A DNA stretch of 64,000 nucleotides from Nocardia mangyaensis (lineage in GTDB: Bacteria > Actinomycetota > Actinomycetes > Mycobacteriales > Mycobacteriaceae), in NCBI RefSeq assembly GCF_001886715.1, contig NZ_CP018082.1, positions 1,984,001 through 2,048,000 on the forward strand, given 5' to 3'. Below the pieces are notes generated by a model. That model ran no database searches and was not told the origin of the DNA. It saw only the letters and a program-made list of their open reading frames with translations. Below, one piece after another: positions 26,933 through 35,354 of this stretch (within the stretch, counting starts at the first letter, position 1; every line of letters starts with the position of its first letter). The translations under genes were made by a program, and so were the position numbers.

Positions 26933-28510
26933 TCATCGTTTGCGGGGCAGGGAGAATCGACGGGTGCGCTGATCGCCGAGGAGCAGGCGGGCCGCGCTGC
27001 GCCCACTCGCGCCGGAGACTCCGCCGCCGGGGTGGGTGGAGGCACCGGTGAGGTACAGGCCGGGGGCGCCGGGGACTCGTTGGCCGGACAGTTCGGGCAG
27101 CGGGCGCCACAGCATCATCTGGTCGAGGGACATCTCGACGTGCATCACATTGCCGCCCCGCAGGCCCATCTCGCTTTCCAGGTCGACGGGTGTCTGAACG
27201 AAGCGCTCGCGGATGGAGTCGGTGAATCCGGGCGCGTATCGCTCGACTTCGGCGATGATCCGGTCCGCTTCGGTCTCGGCGTGCGCGGCCCAGTCGCCGC
27301 CGTCGGCGAGTTCGTAGGGATGCCACTGCGCCCACAGTGACAGCTGGTGCTCGCCGGGTGGGGCGATGCTCGGGTCCAGTGCGCTGAAGCTCATCGCCAA
27401 CACCACCGGTCGCGGCGGGAGCGCACCGGCCAGGGCCGCGCCGTGGGCCTGACGCAGCTGAGCACGGTCCGACACCAGGAACTGCAGGCCGCGGGCGGAT
27501 TCGGTGGGGGAGACGCCGGGGTACTCCGGTAACCGGTCGGTCGCCAGACGCACCACCATGCCGATGCCGGGGCCCACCCGGACACGGCGCTGCCAGTCGT
27601 CGAGGACGGACTCGTCGAAGCCGCCCGCGCGCAACAGGTCGAAGGTGGCCAGGATGTGGGCGCCCGCGATCACGGTGTCGGCGTGCAGATTCCGCCCTGC
27701 GGCCGTGCGCACCTGCCAGCCGTCACCGGAGCGCCGCAGCACCGTCACGGCGTCCCCGGTGTGCAGCTCACCGCCGTCGGCGCGCAGCCGGGCGATCAGC
27801 GCCGCGCACAGCGCCCCACTTCCCCCCATGGCCCGGCCGGGTGGCAGCGTGTGCATGAGCGCGGCGAACCCGGCCATCGGCGCGGTCCCCGGTTCCGACA
27901 TCGGCGGACCCGACTGCGCGCCGAACCAGGCCAGCGAGGCCTTGAGGCGTTCGTCGTCGAACCAGGTGTCGAGCAGAGCGTCCCCGGACTGCAGGAACTC
28001 CCGCGACAGCGCACTGCCGCCGTCGCGCGCGTCCAGCCCCCAGAACGAGCGCAACAGCCGCCCTGGCGTCGGCGGACCACCGAACGAACGCATCACCCGT
28101 GCGCTGCGCGCACCCCACACCGCGACGAAACGCCGGTACGCCGCGGCATCGCGGTCGCCGCAGGCCGCCGCGATCGAGGCACAGGTCAGGTCGAGATCGC
28201 GATGGAACACGATCGGCGGGCGCGCACCGTCGGACGGCGTGAAACCCCAGGGGTCGCAGTCGAGATAGCGCAACCCGAAACGCGCGAGCTCGAGCTCCTC
28301 GATGATCCCGGTGTGCCGGATCATGATGTGCGCCGAGGAACCGCGATCGACCAGATGGCCGGGGAACCGCGCCACCGTCGACACCGCCCCGCCGGGCACC
28401 TCATCGCGTTCGAGCACCTGCACCCGCCGACCGGCCCGCGCCAGGTAACAGGCCGCGACCAGCGCGTTGTGCCCCGACCCGACGACGATCGTGGTGCCCG
28501 GGGTCCTCAT
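26933..28510 (-). CDS. crtO: CrtO-type carotenoid ketolase/desaturase
   Basis: The 525-residue flavoprotein has an N-terminal dinucleotide site (VVGSGHNALVAACYLARAG) and the C-terminal signature YLTGASTHPGGGVSGASGR. This GHNALV variant is typical of CrtO, the bacterial desaturase-like beta-carotene ketolase group, rather than CrtI. It would add a 4-keto group to a ring end, although desaturase activity is possible. No lycopene cyclase is seen in the window, so a ring substrate must be made elsewhere. Its ATG overlaps the GNAT stop as ATGA. Confidence 0.82.
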   Translation of the reverse strand: MRTPGTTIVVGSGHNALVAACYLARAGRRVQVLERDEVPGGAVSTVARFPGHLVDRGSSAHIMIRHTGIIEELELARFGLRYLDCDPWGFTPSDGARPPIVFHRDLDLTCASIAAACGDRDAAAYRRFVAVWGARSARVMRSFGGPPTPGRLLRSFWGLDARDGGSALSREFLQSGDALLDTWFDDERLKASLAWFGAQSGPPMSEPGTAPMAGFAALMHTLPPGRAMGGSGALCAALIARLRADGGELHTGDAVTVLRRSGDGWQVRTAAGRNLHADTVIAGAHILATFDLLRAGGFDESVLDDWQRRVRVGPGIGMVVRLATDRLPEYPGVSPTESARGLQFLVSDRAQLRQAHGAALAGALPPRPVVLAMSFSALDPSIAPPGEHQLSLWAQWHPYELADGGDWAAHAETEADRIIAEVERYAPGFTDSIRERFVQTPVDLESEMGLRGGNVMHVEMSLDQMMLWRPLPELSGQRVPGAPGLYLTGASTHPGGGVSGASGRSAARLLLGDQRTRRFSLPRKR

Positions 28511-29139
28511 GCTCGGCTGCCACGCGTCGGCATCGGCAGTCGCCGCCCCAGGATGGCGAACGGCCGGGTGTCGCCCGCGAACACGAAATTGCGGATCACA
28601 TCGGTGAATCCGGCCCGCCGGTACAGCCGCCAGGCCCGATTGGCCTCCTCGGGCACTTCGGGGGTGGACAGCAGCACGGCCGCCTCGGGACGGTCGGCCA
28701 GCAACCGCTGCAGCAGTGTCGCGCCGATCCCGCGGCCCTGCGCCGCGGGGTGGACGTGCAGCTCGGTGAGCTCGAAGTAGTCGGCGAGCAGGTCGCGGGC
28801 GGCGGCGTCGGGCCAGCCGCACCGGCGCATCCCGGTGTGCACCTGCTGATGCCACCACTGGCGGGGGGTGCCGTGATAGCCGTAGGCGATCGCCACGATC
28901 GGGGCGGTCCGCAGGTCGACCGCGCCGGAGTCGTCGGGCAGGACGGCCGCCACCGCGCGCCACCCGGCCCGGGTGGTGTGCTCGGTCCACATCGGCGCGC
29001 GATGGTGCTCGGTGCCGCGCGGATAGTCCATGGCGGCGACATAGACCGACAGGGCGTCGTGTAGGCGCGCGCGCAGGTCGGCGACGCTGAGGTCGACGAC
29101 GGCGGGGGCGGGAGTGTGATTGGGCTTGACGGCTGTCAT
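28507..29139 (-). CDS. GNAT-family N-acetyltransferase
   Basis: This 210-residue protein has the GNAT core: strand TELHVHPAAQGRGIGATLLQRL (split as TELHVHPAAQ and GRGIGATLLQ), the acetyl-CoA P-loop QGRGIG, and VLLSTPEVPEEANRAWRLY toward the C-terminus. It matches the position of Rv2170, which I recall as a lysine acetyltransferase acting on isocitrate dehydrogenase. It starts the minus-strand operon GNAT-crtO-cruF-lppM-GT. GAGAG precedes ATG 29139. Its substrate is unknown here, and small molecules are possible. Confidence 0.82.
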   Translation of the reverse strand: MTAVKPNHTPAPAVVDLSVADLRARLHDALSVYVAAMDYPRGTEHHRAPMWTEHTTRAGWRAVAAVLPDDSGAVDLRTAPIVAIAYGYHGTPRQWWHQQVHTGMRRCGWPDAAARDLLADYFELTELHVHPAAQGRGIGATLLQRLLADRPEAAVLLSTPEVPEEANRAWRLYRRAGFTDVIRNFVFAGDTRPFAILGRRLPMPTRGSRA

Positions 29140-29211
29140 GGCTCTCGTCGGTGGCGCGCGGGCGCGGAAGTTGTCGGTGGGTGTCCCTATATTGAAACTC
29201 AATTCAAACGT

Positions 29212-29227
29212 TCGAATGCTTGTTCGA
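29212..29227 (+). promoter_or_regulatory. LexA-like SOS box before the HEPN gene
   Basis: TCGAATGCTTGTTCGA differs at one position from the actinobacterial LexA consensus TCGAAC-N4-GTTCGA. It lies 28 bp before ATG 29256. An adjoining inverted repeat TTGAA-N6-TTCAA (29192-29207) includes a possible -35 TTGAAA. LexA repression of the HEPN gene is the inference. Confidence 0.55.
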
Positions 29228-29255
29228 TCTGTGCGAGGGGCGAAAGGGGCAGCAG

Positions 29256-29705
29256 ATGACTGGTCGCAATGATGGTCGGGAGCACGCGGCGCACGACGGT
29301 CGCGCGGGTGGCCTGCTACGCCAGGCCGACGCCCTGCTCACCGACTCGGCCTGGGAACACGAACCCGGCGAGCGGTTCCGCACCGCCTACCTCGCCGCCC
29401 TGCGCGGCGCGGGCGCGATGATCGCGCTCACCGGCGCCGATCGGGCGCCGCGGGCCCGCTCGCGTAGCGCGTGGGTGCTGCTGCGGCGCGCCTCGCCGGA
29501 GTTCGCGATGTGGGCGGACTACTTCGAGGCGCACTCCCAACTTCGGGCCGCGCTGGAGGCCGGATTGGACCGTGCGATCACCGACACACATGCCGACGAG
29601 TTCTGCTCGCGGGTGGGCGCGTTCCTCTACGACGTCGACGATGCGCTGGTCGCCGCGGCCAAGACACGCCCGCAGCCGAGTCGCGACCGGGACATGACTG
29701 CTTAG
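29256..29705 (+). CDS. SAV_6107-family HEPN domain protein
   Basis: This 149-residue all-helical protein resembles the SAV_6107-type HEPN family: RFRTAYLAALRGAGAMIALTG split as RFRTAYLAALRG and AMIALTG, RSAWVLLRRASPEFAMWADYF (RSAWVLLRR, EFAMWADYF), then DEFCSRVGAFLYDVD. HEPN proteins are often RNases or nucleotide-transfer partners. The usual RX4-6H nuclease motif is not obvious, so catalysis is uncertain. ATG 29256 has AAAGGGG upstream. The LexA-like box suggests DNA-damage induction. Confidence 0.75.
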   Translation: MTGRNDGREHAAHDGRAGGLLRQADALLTDSAWEHEPGERFRTAYLAALRGAGAMIALTGADRAPRARSRSAWVLLRRASPEFAMWADYFEAHSQLRAALEAGLDRAITDTHADEFCSRVGAFLYDVDDALVAAAKTRPQPSRDRDMTA

Positions 29706-29830
29706 TTATCACCGAGTGGGTGGTACGGCTTCGATCGAACTCGTATCATGGGGAGCAGATAGCCGCCAAGGTCGGCTACCCGTCGCCTACCCGGAGGCGA
29801 CCAGCCACGCCTAGTGCCGGGGGAGGTACC

Positions 29831-30268
29831 GTGCCACTCTCCGAGCACGAGCAGCGCATGCTCGAACAGATCGAGAGCGCTCTCTATGCTGAGGATCCGA
29901 AGTTCGCCTCGTCCGTCCGTGGCGGACGTCTTCGCTCCACGTCGAGTCGACGGAGATTTCAGGCCGCGGCATTGTTCGCCATCGGCCTGTGTCTTCTCGT
30001 CGCAGGCATCGCCGCCCCGTTCAAGCCGGGCGGTTTCCCCATCATCAGCCTCGTCGGATTCATCGCCATGTTCGGTGCGGGTGTCCTGTTGATGATCGGT
30101 AGTTCGCGCCGAGCCGCGCCCGCGGACTCGGACGAGACCCCTCCTGCGGCGGGCAAGGGCCCGTCGCCGTCGGGAGGTTCGACCGGACGAGGTGGTCGCC
30201 AGCGCAAGTCCGGCGGCTTCTCCGAGCGGATGGAGGACCGGTTCCGCCGACGGTTCGAGCAGGAATAG
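29831..30268 (+). CDS. DUF3040 membrane protein
   Basis: The 145-residue protein begins PLSEHEQRMLEQIESALYAEDPKF, the DUF3040 hallmark (shown to PLSEHEQRML in the motif), followed by two membrane helices (about 43-61 and 67-87) and a basic Gly/Ser/Arg-rich tail. It corresponds to Rv2169c, of unknown function, conserved just upstream of mraZ in mycolata. GTG 29831 has GGGAGG upstream. A TATCAT box (29744-29749) could be its -10, giving a leader of about 75 nt. Confidence 0.88.
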   Translation: MPLSEHEQRMLEQIESALYAEDPKFASSVRGGRLRSTSSRRRFQAAALFAIGLCLLVAGIAAPFKPGGFPIISLVGFIAMFGAGVLLMIGSSRRAAPADSDETPPAAGKGPSPSGGSTGRGGRQRKSGGFSERMEDRFRRRFEQE

Positions 30269-30300
30269 CTCGCCCGTAGCCGGAACATCACGGCAGAACA

Positions 30301-30333
30301 GGCGGCGCCGCACCCCAACGGTGCGGCGCCGCC
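30301..30333 (+). terminator. Intrinsic terminator after DUF3040 gene
   Basis: GGCGGCGCCGCACC and GGTGCGGCGCCGCC form a perfect 14-bp stem with loop CCAAC, followed by TTCGTCGTGT. It insulates the dcw operon from upstream transcription. The remaining 30334-30618 holds no gene or clear motif that I can see. Confidence 0.8.
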
Positions 30334-30618
30334 TTCGTCGTGTCCGGGTAGCTGACGCCGGTCCGAGTCGGAGGTCAGGGCAGTTCCCCCACCTTCTCCA
30401 CCATTCCCCACGCCGCCCCCGCGCCGCGTCCTCGGCCCCACTCGGCCGGGGCCGGCATCGGCCGCACCTGGGATGTTTGCTGAACGTTGTCGGAACCAGG
30501 GGTTGCCGACCCGCGCGGGTCGTCCGAACACGCGATAACCCCGAATCTCGGTGATAGCTGGGGTGACCTGCGGAATTGTGTTGCCGGGGAGCAGGATCAC
30601 CCAGGGTTTCGATTGAAA

Positions 30619-30643
30619 GTGGGGGAAAGTGGGGTAATGTGGG
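30619..30643 (+). promoter_or_regulatory. mraZ promoter with three MraZ boxes
   Basis: GTGGG occurs three times at exact 10-bp steps (30619, 30629, 30639), the arrangement bound by MraZ oligomers (TGGGN repeats with 5-nt spacers). A TAATGT -10 box (30635-30640) lies between the second and third repeats, so MraZ binding would block its own promoter and repress the dcw operon. Confidence 0.8.
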
Positions 30644-30666
30644 TCGCGCACTACAGGAGAGGCCGT

Positions 30667-30678
30667 ATGGCGAGGTGA
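30667..30678 (+). other. Three-codon upstream ORF in mraZ leader
   Basis: ATG GCG AGG TGA (Met-Ala-Arg-stop) follows an AGGAGAGG ribosome site with good spacing and ends 21 nt before the mraZ ATG. It could be translated and tune ribosome loading on mraZ, or be chance. Confidence 0.3.
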
Positions 30679-30699
30679 TCCAGTAGGGAGGTGGCCGGG

Positions 30700-31131
30700 A
30701 TGTTTCTCGGTACCTACACCCCCCGCCTGGATGACAAAGGGCGACTGACGTTGCCTGCGAAGTTTCGAGACGATCTGGCGGGAGGGTTGATGGTCACAAA
30801 GGGCCAAGACCACAGCCTGGCCGTGTATCCCAAAGACGAGTTCACCGCGCTCGCGCGGCGAGCCGCGGCGGCGTCCCGAAGCAACCCGCAGGCAAGGGCT
30901 TTCGTCCGAGCGCTGGCGGCGGGCACCGACGAACAACGTCCGGACGCACAGGGCCGGATCACGCTGTCGCCGGACCATCGGCGGTATGCCGATCTCACGC
31001 GGGATTGCGTGGTGATCGGGTCGGTCGACTTCCTCGAGATATGGGACAAGCAGGCGTGGGAGTCCTACCTCGCCGAGCACGAGGAGGACTACGCGCAAGC
31101 CAGAGACGAGTCGCTGGGCGGGATCTTCTGA
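30700..31131 (+). CDS. mraZ: Transcriptional regulator MraZ
   Basis: MraZ (143 residues, the standard length) has two AbrB-like half-domains with the repeated DxxGR motif: [14 protein letters not shown] near the N-terminus and [13 protein letters not shown] in the second half. It forms a ring that binds direct repeats upstream of its own gene and represses the division/wall cluster. ATG 30700 has GGGAGG 9 nt upstream; an in-frame GTG lies 3 codons earlier. The three boxes at 30619-30643 point to autoregulation. Confidence 0.95.
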   Translation: MFLGTYTPRLDDKGRLTLPAKFRDDLAGGLMVTKGQDHSLAVYPKDEFTALARRAAAASRSNPQARAFVRALAAGTDEQRPDAQGRITLSPDHRRYADLTRDCVVIGSVDFLEIWDKQAWESYLAEHEEDYAQARDESLGGIF

Positions 31132-31185
31132 GCCCGGAGCACGCGAGTGCTGCGAGGCCTCTGCCCGGGCGTGGACCCTGACGTA

Positions 31186-31278
31186 CTTCCCCGACGCCAG
31201 GTGCCGCGCCTCGGTCAGAGACCTCGACGCATTCGCCGGTTCCACCGCAAGGGCGGTGGAACAGCTTCTTTCGGACCG
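31186..31278 (+). ncRNA. Putative mraW leader RNA motif
   Basis: The mraZ-rsmH gap holds a CUUCCCCG element (from 31186) and a strong hairpin, GTTCCACCGC/GCGGTGGAAC with loop AAGG (31239-31262), followed by AGCTTCTTTCGGACC. This layout resembles the mraW RNA motif described before rsmH/mraW genes in Actinobacteria, whose function is unknown. The 10-bp stem followed by CUUCUUU could also act as an attenuator. Assignment is from memory of the motif, without a covariance search. Confidence 0.55.
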
Positions 31279-31350
31279 CAATCTCATTCCAAAGCACTGT
31301 GTGGCACGGCGATCCGTCTGCGACGCGAGGCAGTATCCCGGGAGGTCCAG

Positions 31351-32349
31351 GTGAACCATGACACCGAGAACCCCCGTCATGTGCCGGTCCTGCTCGAGCG
31401 CGCCGACGAACTGCTCGGCCCCGCGCTGAGCGAGCCGGGTGCGGTCTATCTCGACGCGACCCTCGGCTTGGGCGGGCACGCCGAACATTTCCTGCGCACC
31501 TATCCGCAGGCGCGGCTGGTCGGTCTCGATCGTGACACCACCGCGCTGAAACTGGCCGGCGAGCGCCTGGCGCCCTATGCCGACCGGATCACCCTGGTCC
31601 ACACCCGCTATGACGGGATCGCGGACGCGCTCGCCGAGGCCGGTCTGGCCGAAACCGGCTCCGTCTCGGCGATTCTGATGGACCTCGGGGTGTCGTCGAT
31701 GCAGCTCGACGAGGCCGAGCGTGGCTTCGCCTACTCCGTCGACGCCCCCCTGGACATGCGGATGGACCCCACCACCGGACCCACCGCCGCCGATGTGCTC
31801 AACACCTACAGCCACGGCGACCTGGCCAGGGTGCTGAAAACCTATGGCGACGAACGGTTCGCGGGCAAGATCGCCTCGGAGGTGTTGCGCAGGCGTGCCG
31901 TTCGCCCGTTCAGCACCAGCGCCGAGCTGGTCGAGGTGCTCTACGCGAGCATCCCGGCCGCGGCGCGGCGCACCGGTGGACATCCGGCCAAGCGCACCTT
32001 CCAGGCGTTGCGGGTGGAGGTCAACGGCGAGCTCGACTCGCTGCGCGCCGCGCTGCCCGCCGCGCTGGACGCGGTGCGCCTCGGCGGCCGGATCTGCGTG
32101 ATGTCGTACCAGTCGCTGGAGGATCGGCTGGTCAAGCAGGAGTTCGCGCCACGGATCGTGTCCCGCTCACCGATGGAACTGCCGGTCGAATTGCCCGGCA
32201 TGGGACCGGAATTCCGGATGCTGACCCGGGGCGCGGAGAAGGCGACCGAGTCCGAGATCGAGGCCAACCCGCGCTCGGCGCCGGTGCGCATGCGCGCGGC
32301 CGAGCGGATCGCGGAGAGGCCAGGGAGGACACAGGAGGGGACACGATGA
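31351..32349 (+). CDS. rsmH: 16S rRNA m4C1402 methyltransferase
   Basis: RsmH (332 residues) N4-methylates C1402 in the decoding centre of 16S rRNA using S-adenosylmethionine. The SAM site reads [16 protein letters not shown], with [19 protein letters not shown] (split as [10 protein letters not shown] and QLDEAERGF) and [18 protein letters not shown] ([10 protein letters not shown]). GTG 31351 has GGGAGG upstream. The ftsL start overlaps its stop (ATGA), opening a chain of coupled genes. It lies 219 bp after mraZ. Confidence 0.95.
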   Translation: MNHDTENPRHVPVLLERADELLGPALSEPGAVYLDATLGLGGHAEHFLRTYPQARLVGLDRDTTALKLAGERLAPYADRITLVHTRYDGIADALAEAGLAETGSVSAILMDLGVSSMQLDEAERGFAYSVDAPLDMRMDPTTGPTAADVLNTYSHGDLARVLKTYGDERFAGKIASEVLRRRAVRPFSTSAELVEVLYASIPAAARRTGGHPAKRTFQALRVEVNGELDSLRAALPAALDAVRLGGRICVMSYQSLEDRLVKQEFAPRIVSRSPMELPVELPGMGPEFRMLTRGAEKATESEIEANPRSAPVRMRAAERIAERPGRTQEGTR

Positions 32350-33371
32350 GCGTGCGGACGAGCACTGTCGCCGTGCCGGGGCGTACGGCCCGTCGCGTGG
32401 AGGCAGCCGAACGGGTGAAGTCCGGTGCCGCCCAGCGGGCCTACGCGCGCAAGCGCACCAGGCAGCAGCTGCTCGACGGCATCGAGCTGCCCGAGCGGGC
32501 CTCGACGATGGCCGGGCGGATCCCGTTCGTCACCGCCATCATCGGTCTGCTCGGCTGCGGCCTCGCCCTGACCCTGCTGCTGACCACCCGCGCCGCCGAG
32601 GACAGCTACCTGCTCGGGGATGCCAGAGCGGTCAACCGCAAGCTCGCCGACGAGCGGGCCGCGCTGCAGCGTGAAGTCGCCGCCGCCGACTCGGCACCCG
32701 AACTGGCCGCGCGCGCTCGCGAACTCGGCATGATCCCGGCGACCGACCCGGCGCGGCTGGTCATCGGCCCCGACGGCCAGGTCACCGTCATCGGTACCCC
32801 GATGCCCGCCCAGGGCGCACCGGTGCCACCACTCAACGGCCCGCCGACCACCACACCCAGCGGCCCGGGGCCGGGACACCAGCAGGCCCAGGGCGAACGA
32901 GTCGTGCCGGTGCAGCCGGGCGCGCCGATCGCGAGTCCGGCCGCCCCGAGCGGCACCCCGGCGGATGTGCTCGCCGCGCCGGGCGGTGGTGCGAATCAGC
33001 CACCGGTGCCCGGTGTTTCGCCGCAGCCTGCGGCGGCGCCGCAGCCCGAGCCATTGGCCCCGGCCGAGGCGGGCACCCCGGCTCCGCAGGGTGCACAGAC
33101 ACCGGGCGAGGCGCCGGTCGAAGGTGAGGTGACCCCGGCACCGCTCGTCCCGGCGACAGTGCCCGACCGGGTCGAGGTCGGCGCCCCGGCGGCCGACGGC
33201 GCCTTCACGCCCGCATCAACCGATGGCCCTGCCCTCGCCCCGGTGACGGCGCCCGAGCCGGTCGATACACCACCACCCGCACCGGGTGTCGCGCCGGGAC
33301 GGCCCGCTCCCGGCGCCGCACCACCGAGCGAGCAACCGCACATCGTCGATCCGGAGGGCGAACTCCGATGA
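32346..33371 (+). CDS. ftsL: FtsL-like division protein with Pro-rich tail
   Basis: This 341-residue protein occupies the ftsL slot (Rv2164c). Residues 1-58 are basic and cytoplasmic, one membrane helix spans about 59-81, and a short leucine-zipper-like coiled coil follows (85-125). Residues 150-341 form a long periplasmic tail rich in Pro, Ala and Gly, unlike the short FtsL of most bacteria. FtsL joins FtsQ and FtsB to activate FtsWI. Both ends are coupled to neighbours by ATGA overlaps. Identity rests mostly on position and topology. Confidence 0.78.
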   Translation: MSVRTSTVAVPGRTARRVEAAERVKSGAAQRAYARKRTRQQLLDGIELPERASTMAGRIPFVTAIIGLLGCGLALTLLLTTRAAEDSYLLGDARAVNRKLADERAALQREVAAADSAPELAARARELGMIPATDPARLVIGPDGQVTVIGTPMPAQGAPVPPLNGPPTTTPSGPGPGHQQAQGERVVPVQPGAPIASPAAPSGTPADVLAAPGGGANQPPVPGVSPQPAAAPQPEPLAPAEAGTPAPQGAQTPGEAPVEGEVTPAPLVPATVPDRVEVGAPAADGAFTPASTDGPALAPVTAPEPVDTPPPAPGVAPGRPAPGAAPPSEQPHIVDPEGELR

Positions 33372-35251
33372 GGAAGAGCGGGCCCGCGTCGCAGCAGCGA
33401 CGCGGGCCGGTGTCATCGAGGGCCCGTCGATCGGGTTCGCTCTCGCCGGACCGGCCGATCCGGCTGCGCCTGGGCGTCGGCCGGGTCACCATGCTGGCCA
33501 CCCTCGCCGTGGTTGCGCTGCAGCTGCTCTACATCCAGAGCCTGGCCGCGCCGACGCTCTCGGCGCAGGCCGCCTCCCAGCGCATGTACAAGGAGACCGA
33601 GGCCGCCGTGCGCGGTCCGATCACCGACCGGCACGGCAACCGGCTCGCCTTCACCATCACCGCCCGAGCCCTGACCTTCCAGCCGGTTCGGGTGCGTCAG
33701 CAGCTGGCCGACGCCAAGGAAGCCAAGTCGAGCGCGCCCGATCCCGAGCAGCGGCTCGAGGACATCGCGAAGTTCGTGCACGACAAGCTCGGGCCGGAGG
33801 CGCCCGAGGAAGCGGAGCTGCTCGACAAGCTGCGCAGTGACAAGACCTTCACCTACCTCGCCCGCAACGTCGATCCGCGGGTGGCCTCGGAGATCGTCAC
33901 CAAGTACCCCGAGGTCGGCGCCGAACGCCAGGACCTGCGCGAGTATCCCGGCGGCTCACTGGCGGCCAATGTGGTCGGCGCGACCGGCTGGGACGGGCAC
34001 GGCCAGATCGGCCTGGAATCGGCACTGGACTCGGTGCTGGCCGGCACCGACGGTTCGCGCACCTACGACCGCGGCTCCGACGGCGCGGTGATCCCGGGCA
34101 GCCACCGCGACCAGCAGCCCGCGGTGAACGGCTACGGCGTGGAGCTGACCCTCGACGAGGACCTGCAGTACTACGTGCAGCAGCAGGTGCAGCAGGCCAA
34201 GCAGCTCTCCGGCGCGTCCTCGGCCTCGGCGGTCGTGCTCGACGCCAAGACCGGCCAGGTGCTGGCCATGGCCAACGACAACACCTTCAATCCCGCACTG
34301 GGACCCCAGCACTGGGCTTCGGCGAACATGAGCAACCCCGCGGTCTCCGAGCCCTTCGAACCCGGCTCGGTGAACAAGATCGTGACCGCGGCGGCCGCGA
34401 TCGAATACGGGCTGACCCACCCCGACGAGGTGTTGCAGGTCCCCGGCTCGATCCGGATGTCGGGGGTCACCGTCAACGACGCCTGGGCCCACGACGTCGC
34501 GCCGTACACGACCACCGGCATCTTCGGAAAGTCCTCCAACGTCGGCACTCTCATGCTCGCCCAGCGGGTGGGCGAGGACCGCTTCGCCGACATGGTCGAC
34601 CGGTTCGGCCTCGGCCAGCGCACCGGCATCGGCCTGCCCGGCGAGAGCCCGGGCCAGGTGCCCGCCCGCGACCAGTGGTCCGGCGGTACCTTCGCCAACC
34701 TGCCCATCGGCCAGGGCCTTTCGATGACGACGCTGCAGATGACCGGGATGTACCAGGCCATCGCCAACGACGGCCTGCGCATTCCGCCGCGCATCGTCAA
34801 GGCCAGGATCGCCCCTGACGGCACCCGCACCGAGGAACTGCAACCCGACGGTGTGCGGGTGGTGAGCCCGCAGACCGCCGAGACCCTGCGCACCGTGTTC
34901 CAGGCGACCGTGCAGCGCGATCCGATGGGGGTCCAGATGGGCACCGGCGCGCCCGCCGCGATCGAGGGCTACCAGGTGGCGGGCAAGACCGGCACCGCGC
35001 AGAAGGTCGACCCCGCCTGCCGGTGCTATTCGACCTCGTCGTTCTACATCACCTTCGCCGGGTTGGCCCCCGCCGACAACCCCCGCTACGTGATCGGCAT
35101 GATGCTCGACGCGCCAGTCCGCAGCTCCGACGGCACCGGCGGCGGCTCGGCCGCGCCCCTGTTCCACAGCATCGCCTCCTGGGCCCTGCAGCGCGACCGC
35201 GTGCCACCCTCCCCGGAGTCGCGACCGCTCGTCCTGGAGGCCGGGCTCTAA
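33368..35251 (+). CDS. pbpB: Septal penicillin-binding protein 3 (class B PBP)
   Basis: This 627-residue transpeptidase cross-links septal peptidoglycan with FtsW. It has a short basic N-terminus, one membrane anchor (about 38-58), a PBP dimerisation domain and a transpeptidase domain. Active-site motifs are Ser334-Lys337 in GSVNK, Ser389/Asn391 in SSN and Lys540-Thr-Gly in KTGTAQK. It is the target of beta-lactams in related bacteria. ATG 33368 overlaps the ftsL stop. CRCY near 553-556 places a Cys pair close to the active-site region. Confidence 0.95.
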   Translation: MRKSGPASQQRRGPVSSRARRSGSLSPDRPIRLRLGVGRVTMLATLAVVALQLLYIQSLAAPTLSAQAASQRMYKETEAAVRGPITDRHGNRLAFTITARALTFQPVRVRQQLADAKEAKSSAPDPEQRLEDIAKFVHDKLGPEAPEEAELLDKLRSDKTFTYLARNVDPRVASEIVTKYPEVGAERQDLREYPGGSLAANVVGATGWDGHGQIGLESALDSVLAGTDGSRTYDRGSDGAVIPGSHRDQQPAVNGYGVELTLDEDLQYYVQQQVQQAKQLSGASSASAVVLDAKTGQVLAMANDNTFNPALGPQHWASANMSNPAVSEPFEPGSVNKIVTAAAAIEYGLTHPDEVLQVPGSIRMSGVTVNDAWAHDVAPYTTTGIFGKSSNVGTLMLAQRVGEDRFADMVDRFGLGQRTGIGLPGESPGQVPARDQWSGGTFANLPIGQGLSMTTLQMTGMYQAIANDGLRIPPRIVKARIAPDGTRTEELQPDGVRVVSPQTAETLRTVFQATVQRDPMGVQMGTGAPAAIEGYQVAGKTGTAQKVDPACRCYSTSSFYITFAGLAPADNPRYVIGMMLDAPVRSSDGTGGGSAAPLFHSIASWALQRDRVPPSPESRPLVLEAGL

Positions 35252-35354
35252 CAGTTCGCCTTGGCACAACCCGCGTTGCCCATCCGACACCGCGCGTCGG
35301 TAACCTGACTCCTCGTCTCGCCCACGCGCTCGATCACTCTCAGAGAGGAGCCCT

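Noticed and set aside
16090..29139. Recent horizontal transfer of the carotenoid block
   Set aside because: Base composition and codon use look like the flanking genes by eye, and no integrase, repeat or tRNA boundary is seen; loss in mycobacteria is equally possible.
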